Assembly: GCA_035771175.1 (NCBI GenBank)
Contig: CM069600.1
Span: 2,633,501 to 2,697,500, forward strand
Length of the DNA stretch: 64,000 nt
Origin: Paratinospora sagittata
Lineage: Eukaryota > Streptophyta > Magnoliopsida > Ranunculales > Menispermaceae
Direction: 5' to 3'
The notes below the pieces were generated by a model. It worked only from the letters and a program-made list of their open reading frames with translations, did not search any database and was not told where the DNA came from. Made by a program: the position numbers and the translations under genes. Positions 58,350 through 64,000 of the stretch are shown here, one piece after another. Numbering within the stretch: position 1 is the first letter of the stretch; each line of letters opens with the position of its first letter.

Positions 58350-59763
58350 AATCAATACAGGTTCATATCTCCCTCTTCTTTTTTCTTCCTTTTTTTGGGG
58401 GGGATTCTTGTTTTTTAGATCTTGGGTGGACTATGGTTTTTTGTTGTTCTTGATGCTCGCCGCTCGATTTTAGTGAAAAAAAAAGAGAGGGTGAATTCGA
58501 GTCAGAGCAGAGCTGAATCCCATAGGATTAATTATATTGGTGCTAGGAGTGATATATATATTAATTGTTGATTAATTGTATATAGGAGGTGGTAAAGTAC
58601 ATCACTACATTATTATGGTTATTGTTACAACAGATATATGTTGTAAATTAATTTGTAAGTCTATGATGAACAGTGTTGTTTTGTAGAGAGAGAGAGAATT
58701 ACAAAATCAGTTTATTAAAAAAGTAAGTTTGCTTGGAATTATTGGATTTGCACAAACTACCAACTTATGCATTTCTCATTAAATAATGAGAAGCTCTACT
58801 CAAGCTTTTGTTTAGCATAGCACCAATTAAAAGCTATTAAAGCTCCAACTAAATAAAAAATAATTATTATTTTAAATATATCAGTGTCAATAATTGGCTC
58901 AATTTAATCCAGCTCAACAATTTTTCATTTTTATTTGTTGAAATATAAATAAAAACTATATACTTTTTTTTTTTATCTATGATCCCCGTTAACCCTTTTG
59001 CAGGGACGGGACAAGATTATTCTGAAGTCAGAAATTGTAAAGGTTGTTGGACATTCCTTCAGAGTCTTTTAAACACTAACCTACCAATTTTTTTTAATAT
59101 AATTTTTTTTATATATGTATATAATATTTTCATAAAGAAAGAAATGTCCTATATGTTAGCTATGGAATCTACCATAATCATCAAAAAGACAGGCATGCCT
59201 GAACTCCAACACCACCACCCCACTACCTACATCACAGAGTTCAAGAGATAATACCTCTTTTTTTTTTCTTAAAAAAGTATATAAAAATATATAATTAAAA
59301 AATTAATGATTTAGTTGGTCCATGGGCTTAGAATGTTTAGTCATTAGTGGGTGTAGGGAATGAGATATGGGCTTTCCTATAATAGCCACCAGCAACTCTC
59401 ACTAGAACAAACTTTTACATTTAATGCTACAATTAATAAATATGTTTCAATATAATGATTAGATAAAAAGATCTTACAAATATAGTTTTGGTGTCCTTTG
59501 GTATATTTCAGTAGCTAGCCTTATTACATGTAGTTAGAATTGAATTCTTGAGATATTTTTGTTTGAATGTAATTAATACCTTTGAGATTCTTTTGGGTGA
59601 TTTGAATGTAAAAGATTGAAAAGATTTTTGTAAATAATTTGGTGGGAAAAGTTGGATTTTATTTACTTAAAGTTTATTTACACATTTTGAGATATTAATA
59701 AAATGGGACCTGGCTAGCCTATATATATGTTTTTTTTTTTGGTTCACCATGTAGGGTTCTAAT
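58350..59763. other. 3' flank of second patatin gene and AT-rich spacer
   Basis: The 3' UTR probably extends 200-350 bp. A GA microsatellite lies near 58686-58698. No further gene was seen; the short frames here are unlikely to be coding. Confidence 0.5.
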
Positions 59764-59925
59764 TGTCACACCTAGGTTGTACATAGTGTCCTCTACCTAG
59801 GGTGATGAATATCTCTGCAGGGCATACTTTAGCCATTATAGAACTATAATATTGTCTCATCCAAGTACACAATTCACTCAACAGTGTCTCGTACCCCAAG
59901 ATCATTTGTCTATACTATTTATCAT
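59764..59925 (-). mobile_element. SINE family A, truncated copy
   Basis: TGTCACACCTAGGTTGTACA... to ACAGTGTCTCGTACCCCAAG and ATTTGTCTATACTATTTATC. It lacks the tRNA-like head and abuts an oppositely oriented copy, producing a palindrome. Confidence 0.75.
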
Positions 59926-59934
59926 TTGGTTTAG

Positions 59935-60152
59935 TGATTACTCAGATTACGAAATCAACCTATATAAGGTTTGATGTTCGAATCAGAGAGAGGCCTTATA
60001 CTATTCATAATAAATAGTGTGGACAAATGATCCCGGGGTACTAGACACTGTTAAGCGGGCTGTGTACTGGGATGAGACAATATTATGTGGTGTTATGGTT
60101 GAGGTACGCTCGAGTAGGAAGTATCTATCACATCTGCGGGGTGTGACACTCA
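59935..60152 (+). mobile_element. SINE family A, full-length-looking copy
   Basis: The head is TAGTGATTACTCAGATTACG, with box B GATGTTCGAATCAG; the body is GGGTACTAGACACTGTTAAG and the end is GGGGTGTGACA. It is head-to-tail inverted against the copy at 59764-59925. Confidence 0.8.
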
Positions 60153-60169
60153 CCCTTCAGATAAAACTA

Positions 60170-60270
60170 ATTCACGTTCAAGTACTGTTGAGACAATAGG
60201 CGGCTTTTCCTAAATGGGCACGAGTTTCGATCCTGAGACCTTCACCCTTCAATCACTTTTAGCAAAGACC
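60170..60270 (-). mobile_element. SINE family C, copy 2
   Basis: Reverse complement of GGTGAAGGTCTCAGGATCG, AACTCGTGCCCATTTAGG and AAAGCCGCCTATTG. It directly follows the family A copy. Confidence 0.5.
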
Positions 60271-60799
60271 TCCGACCATCTGTATAGCACCAGATTCGCT
60301 AAATGATTTTTCTTTTCATCAAATTACTATCCCCACTTCTTCTTCTTTTAATTTTATCCTAACTTCATTAAAATGTTCTTTCCTCCATTAATTACCTTTT
60401 AGGAATTTAATTCAAAATCATGAAGAGTATCATAATATGCAACTAATTAATGTTTTCTTAATTTGGCCATCACGTGTATTGCATTAACTAATTAATAACA
60501 TATATTGGACAAAAAAGAAAATCTGTAAACTTCTTGGAAGTAGATTCTGTATTTAATATTTCTAAAAATATTCCATTCGTTAACAAACAGTATTGGAAAT
60601 AAAGCAATAATTTTTTAACCTTCCTGCTTTGATGTAAAAATAAATAAAAATCCCAGACTATCAAACTTTTATATACTATTAATTTCATTTATTCTCCATT
60701 ATTTATTTATTTATTTATTTATTTTACTTTTAAATTTATATACATATAAATAAGAAAAATAACAAGAAGTCAACTCCTTTGTGGGGAAGAGACTATTCT

Positions 60800-60960
60800 T
60801 GAATAAAAAAATGGTACGCAATATTGGGCAGTCTCTTCCTAAAGTAGTCGTATAGGCATGAGCACGAACTCGAACTCAAAACAGAAATCTCATTATTCAA
60901 CAACAGCTTATACCTCGTTCCACAACTAATATAGACAATTGGAACCTTGATGAGCATGTT
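60800..60960 (-). mobile_element. SINE-like fragment
   Basis: On the minus strand: box-B-like TTTGAGTTCGAGTTCG preceded by a box-A-like GGAACGAGGTATAAGC. A-rich tail at the left (60800-60812 as AATAAAAAAA). Confidence 0.45.
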
Positions 60961-61204
60961 TAGTGCATGCTTGTCTCTTGGCATGACTAATAGAAATGAT
61001 TCAACCTAATTAATCAAACATTTATTCACAAAAAAAAGCCTAATTTATCGCACAACTATTACTTGCTACTCATCATCGTATAACGAAGTTGAGTATAAGA
61101 GAATGCTTAGAAATATAAAAAGTATTACCCCCTCATATTAACAAGGGGCGTTTTCTTTCAAAAGTATAGTCAAATTACCCAACGTTGTGTATTTGTGTTA
61201 AAAA

Positions 61205-61320
61205 TAATTAAGGGGTAAAGGTTTCAGGATCAAAATTCTTATAAATTTTAATCGTGTCCACTTAAAAAGAGCTGTTTAATGTCACTGTAATACAAAAACA
61301 CCACGTGAGAAACCGAAAAA
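61205..61320 (+). mobile_element. SINE family C, copy 3
   Basis: GGGGTAAAGGTTTCAGGATC, AATCGTGTCCACTTAAAA and AGAGCTGTTTAATG are the counterparts of the other family C copies. Confidence 0.5.
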
Positions 61321-62445
61321 AAGAAAAGAAAAGGTGTAGTAAAATTTCATCCAATTGCTATTTTTTTTTTCTTTTTTCAACGGTAATGGCCGTTGGGTGT
61401 TTTAAAAGCCCCAACATTATCATTACCTTAAGGGGTCGAATATATATATATATAAGAAATTAAAAAAAAAAAGGTAAACTTTGTAACTAACACAATTATA
61501 TTCTTTCTTCTTTTTTACTTTTATTGCTTTTTTTGCCCTTTTTTAAATTAATTAATTAATTCTATATCAAAACTTTAATTTGCTTCTGTCCCCCTTCCTT
61601 TCCCGGTTCCCTTTATTTGAATTAAACTGAATTTCATCTTTCTTTCTTTTTTTAAACTCATCATGATCTAGTGGTTCAAGAACTTGCTTTTCCTTGGTGG
61701 TCCTTTTGCCTTCGTTTTGACCCACGTGTCCTATGGACCCCTCATAAAATACAAAACAAAAAAGAAATAAAGGTGCAGCCGACATACATGATTTGAATAT
61801 ATTGTTTTTTATTTAAAAATTTAAAAATTTTAAAAATATGTTTGAGCAGTTAAAATTTGAAAATAATTTTTTAAAACTTTAAAAAAAAAAATGATATTTT
61901 AAAAAAATAATAAAATATTATTTTTTAAGTTTTATTTTCTTTTTTGTTGTATTTTAGTTTTTTAAAAACTTGAAAATACGAAAAATACGTTTGATTGGTT
62001 GAAACTTCAAGAAATAACAAATTATTATTATTTGAGTTTTTATTTTTTGAATTATTTACTAAATTTTTAAAAAATTTAAAAAATATAAAAAATACTTGGT
62101 TAAAATCTAAAAATAATTTTATTTTTACTTTTTAAATCATATTCTAGATAATGAACCAAATACAGCCTAAGCAATCAGAAGTCTACTTTTGTCCATTGCT
62201 TGTTTACAAGTGTCATGCCCATGCACCCCTCGTGAACCTTCCTTTTTTGGTTATTGGTATTTTACACGTGTTAGATTCTGATGTGTAAAAAACACGTTTA
62301 TCTCATTTTAATTATTAGTGTAAACAAATATATCAACCGATTATTTCGTTTTAATATTGTGTAATTAGGAGAAGCTAAAGTTAACATCTAGATTATAAGT
62401 AAGAACTAGAGGCATATTAAAGAAATATATAAAATTCTAGCCCGA
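61321..62445. other. AT-rich intergenic DNA
   Basis: Contains an A/T-tract inverted-repeat-like region (61795-62165) with edges TATGTTTGAGCAGTTAAAA and ACCAAATACAGCCTAAG, possibly a GTTTGGT-type MITE. A TA run lies near 61440-61454. No gene. Confidence 0.45.
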
Positions 62446-62539
62446 TTCAGGTTGGGTGATGAATTGACACTATTGAAATTAAACCCAATCCAACTGAACC
62501 ATCTGGATTGCCAAAATTTAAATATAAATAAATAAATAA

Positions 62540-62735
62540 AAAAAAAAAGAAGCGGAGGCTTTGTACGTTGTGGTCAACGGGTATCATGGTCTCTCTTAAT
62601 CCCTCTGGAGTACGGCTACAAATATTTGAGGACGTCATTGGCCAATAAATGGTGAAAAGTGTCTCGAACTCAAGACCTTCAGGATATGTGCGCTTATACT
62701 CAACCGCAGAACAATGTATTTGGTTCTTAACAACC
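62540..62735 (-). mobile_element. SINE, tRNA-derived
   Basis: On the minus strand: box-A-like GTTCTGCGGTTGAGTATAAG, box B GGTCTTGAGTTCGAGAC, a GC-richer body, and a T-rich plus ATTTATTT tail at the left side (62520-62550). Confidence 0.65.
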
Positions 62736-63330
62736 AAATTAACTTTTGAACCACAGAAATAATATCCAAGTCATATTTAAAATGCCAACTGCAAGATGAA
62801 GCAAAGCCAATTATCAATTAAAAAGAGACCCTATAAACAATCATTATACTGATTAAATCTTGGAGAATAATATCTATTATTTGTTAAGAATTCACTCAGA
62901 GATTAGCAATTATCATATCAATAGAGTGCATATTGGCCACTCTATTAACTAAATCAAACACATCATTAGCTACCAGACTCAAGTGAAAGTGCTGAAAGCA
63001 AATACCAAGAAATTTTGATTACCATCTATCTCATTATCATATAAATCTAATCCACAATATGGAATTGAAGCTTAAATGAAGAAGTTTGTGAGCAAATCAA
63101 AAGGAAAATAGAAGAAGATAAAGGTTATTTATTCATTTATTTCATCATCATTAGTCGTTCAATTACAAACCCGTTATTTAAAGGAATCTAAAATACCCGA
63201 ATTTGTATCCTTCTCCAATTTGGAAACTAGAATCTTACTTAAATTAAGATATTATCTACTAATTGATCTTTAATTATGATCCTCATGTGCTTGACAGATG
63301 CAAACAATTTAGAGAAATAAGAGGGATTTC

Positions 63331-63502
63331 TCACAAACAAATGAAGTTATCAAGAAGTTTTCGAGATGCTGCAATGCAACTAAGTATTGCACCTTCAACG
63401 TCTGGACTAACGCAAAAGTCTCCACAGACGACTAACCTCTTGTTGATATCCGATAGGCACTTCTCATCTCTGGCAACAAATACGGCGGGAAAAGCACTAC
63501 CC
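63331..63502 (-). CDS. Last coding exon of a renalase/amine-oxidase-like FAD oxidoreductase
   Basis: On the minus strand, an acceptor CGCCAG at 63508-63503 opens an exon that reads GSAFPAVFVARDEKC, then KRLVVCGDFCVSPDVEGAIL and SCIAASRKLLDNFICL, ending in TGA at 63333-63331. The G-D-F/W-C...E-G/A-A-X-X-S-G/C-X-A-A-A pattern is the C-terminal FAD-binding signature of NAD(P)/FAD oxidoreductases of the renalase/amine-oxidase type; plant chloroplast-targeted members end this way. The rest of the gene lies to the right, beyond position 64000. The intron occupying 63503 to the window end contains a small MITE. Assignment is by motif memory; a pseudogene piece cannot be excluded. Confidence 0.72.
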
Positions 63503-64000
63503 CTGGCGAAATTTGAATGATTTTAGATGCTTATCAAAAGTAAAGCATAATCATGAAAGATATATTAACTCCATTTGGTTGAGCGGTAACAAACTGTTAT
63601 TAGACCAAAAGCAGTTTTGGGCCGTTTGACAACATCTGCAATTGGTAAAAACTACGGTGAAAAAACCAGTTTTTTCTGCATATTGACTAGTTGGTTGAAA
63701 CCAACTTTTTTAAAAAGTGTTTTTGCAAAAACGAAACCAAACAGGCCAATTGTTGTGAATCATGACTAGTAGATGAACAGTATCATTAAACATTCATAAA
63801 AGTGATGCATTAGTATGATTTAGCATGTATATATGTGTATGGCATGTGTTCATCCATAAGGTTTCCCCATGTATAATCTTCATTAGACTCAATTGCAGTG
63901 AAGATACTAATACTATCCATATAGGCATATATAATAAAATGAGAAGAAGAGATTGAACCTCTAAAACAAAATAAGCCAACAATTCTCACTTTCCTTGTTG
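63503..64000 (-). other. Intron of the oxidoreductase gene (partial)
   Basis: No other exon was seen before the window ends. It contains the MITE at 63614-63752. Confidence 0.5.
63614..63752. mobile_element. Small MITE, about 139 bp
   Basis: The left end TTGGGCCGTTTGACAACA and right end AACCAAACAGGCCAA are inverted copies. Inner ACCAGTTTTTTCTGC and AACTTTTTTAAAAAGTG support a hairpin-rich element. Confidence 0.65.

Overview
The window is nuclear DNA from a flowering plant, most likely a eudicot. It is AT-rich, with GT-AG introns, long repeat-filled introns, plant-type Copia, Gypsy, Mutator, LINE and SINE elements, and plant-specific gene families. I cannot name the species from sequence alone. 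Four host loci are visible. (1) Positions 1-22540, + strand, hold all but the N-terminal end of VPS53, a GARP/EARP vesicle-tethering subunit, in 20 visible exons. (2) and (3) are two two-exon patatin-like genes of the pPLAIII (PLP6/7-like) type, at 28630-30410 and 56598-58349, both on +. They share intron position and phase and are a tandem paralogous pair now about 26 kb apart. (4) At 63331-63502, - strand, lies the last coding exon of a renalase/amine-oxidase-like FAD oxidoreductase whose body lies beyond the right edge.

VPS53 has large introns loaded with mobile DNA. A decayed Copia element (2936-8500, -) sits in visible intron 2, with LTRs, primer-binding site, polypurine tract and near-perfect target duplication. 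Intron 4 holds a 5'-truncated LINE with a 15-bp target duplication (10657-11198). The 2.7-kb intron 15 holds an RTE-type LINE relic. Short SINE copies and local duplications fill several other introns.

The interval between the two patatin-like genes is the most structured part. A single insertion of about 12.2 kb (31824-43979) has long terminal inverted repeats and a direct duplication of up to 13 bp, as Mutator-like elements do. It carries six tandem copies of a 179-bp unit and a broken, intron-containing gene that joins a mudrA-N-terminus-like segment to a plant mobile domain. It also holds two nested insertions of one Gypsy family, each with its own 5-bp target duplication: a 2.1-kb solo LTR inside the gene, and a 5-kb element whose interior is inverted so that two LTR copies face each other as a nearly perfect 0.95-kb inverted repeat. 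The host site can therefore be read as a three-level nest.

Outside the genes, about a dozen and a half tRNA-derived SINE copies of several families, several MITEs, one further solo LTR (about 51148-52033) and many TA/GA microsatellites fill the space. Four copies of a G-box-bearing noncoding module occur: one upstream of each patatin-like gene, both in the same orientation, and two more in the opposite orientation between the genes. I judge this module and the inverted-interior Gypsy nested in the plant-mobile-domain Mutator element to be the observations most worth follow-up. The first patatin paralog has also lost the catalytic aspartate and the glycine-rich oxyanion loop that the second keeps.
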